A DNA stretch of 64,000 bases from NCBI GenBank assembly GCA_014607495.2, contig CP053175.1:4030001-4094000 (forward strand). Direction: 5' to 3'. The DNA comes from Carposina sasakii (Eukaryota; Arthropoda; Insecta; Lepidoptera; Carposinidae). A model generated the notes under the pieces. That model ran no database searches. It was not told the DNA's origin and was given only the letters and a program-made list of their open reading frames with translations. The position numbers were made by a program, and so were the translations under genes. This document shows positions 63,844 to 64,000 of the stretch, piece after piece (position 1 is the first letter of the stretch; the number at the start of each line of letters is the position of its first letter).

Positions 63844-64000
63844 TGGGGTTAGCAAGAACTGCAGGATCACGTAGGAGATCATAGGCTACATTTAGCATAG
63901 CAGGCCAGTTGTAAAAGATCAAAAACGGATAGTAAGCTTATCGCTTGAGAGTTCCTTACGACATGACGCACGGAAAGAGGTGCAGCAGACGCATTCTACA
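63844..64000 (+). repeat. repeat F, cut by the window end
   Basis: GGGTTAGCAAGAACTGCAGG to GGAAAGAGGTGCAGCAGACG. Confidence 0.65.

Noticed and set aside
1..64000. Bacterial, viral or CRISPR content
   Set aside because: No operons, ribosome binding sites, direct-repeat/spacer arrays or viral structural genes seen. All repeats are eukaryotic transposable elements.

Overview
This window looks like intergenic or intronic DNA from a moth or butterfly (Lepidoptera). It is AT-rich and eukaryotic. It holds no complete host gene, no bacterial-style operon and no CRISPR array. The assignment rests on repeat families typical of lepidopteran genomes: a tRNA-derived SINE, non-LTR retrotransposon tails ending in the codons for LGEAYVQQWT plus a GAT-type simple repeat, tails ending in TATGTATG, and many fold-back MITEs. 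Family names A, B, C and so on are mine. They were built by comparing copies inside the window and are not database names.

Layout. 1-11.8 kb: a SINE at the left edge, MITEs of family A (395-798), B (1740, 8970) and G (10676), retrotransposon tails D and E (3.3-3.9 kb), a tRNA-like element (8500) and a SINE-like C element with a 10-bp target duplication (9852-10116). 11.8-17.8 kb is the most structured block: two ~400-bp copies of repeat H in opposite orientation (11865 and 17340) enclose two long intact reverse-transcriptase ORFs (12946-13890 and 14929-15996) and a clear THAP-domain first exon with splice donor (14519-14589). 18-36 kb: mixed SINE/MITE/LINE tails, a decayed ORF with an RPDG...WD nuclease-like motif (24868-25356), and a speculative minus-strand exon (30141-30198). 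36.4-36.7 kb: a 34-bp minisatellite with seven practically identical units inside a C-element tail. 38-45 kb is rich in palindromes: a 62-nt perfect inverted repeat, a 74-nt near-perfect one, and large fold-backs at 41.7-42.2 and 44.4-44.85 kb. 45-64 kb: further copies of A, B, D, E, F, C and tRNA-like elements, two hAT-type MITEs with 8-bp target duplications (one nested in another repeat), and retrotransposon tails up to the right edge.

How the parts relate. The coding remnants are mostly ends of non-LTR retrotransposons: 5'-truncated RT domains, or C-termini that run to the 3' end of the element. Element C shares the terminal ~50 bp of the LINE C-terminus at 23955-24062, which fits a LINE/SINE partnership. 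MITE families A, B and G share the same TACAGGGTG terminus, which fits mobilisation by one Tc1/mariner-type source. No autonomous transposase is intact here. The only sequence that looks like a host or transposase gene with normal splicing signals is the THAP exon.
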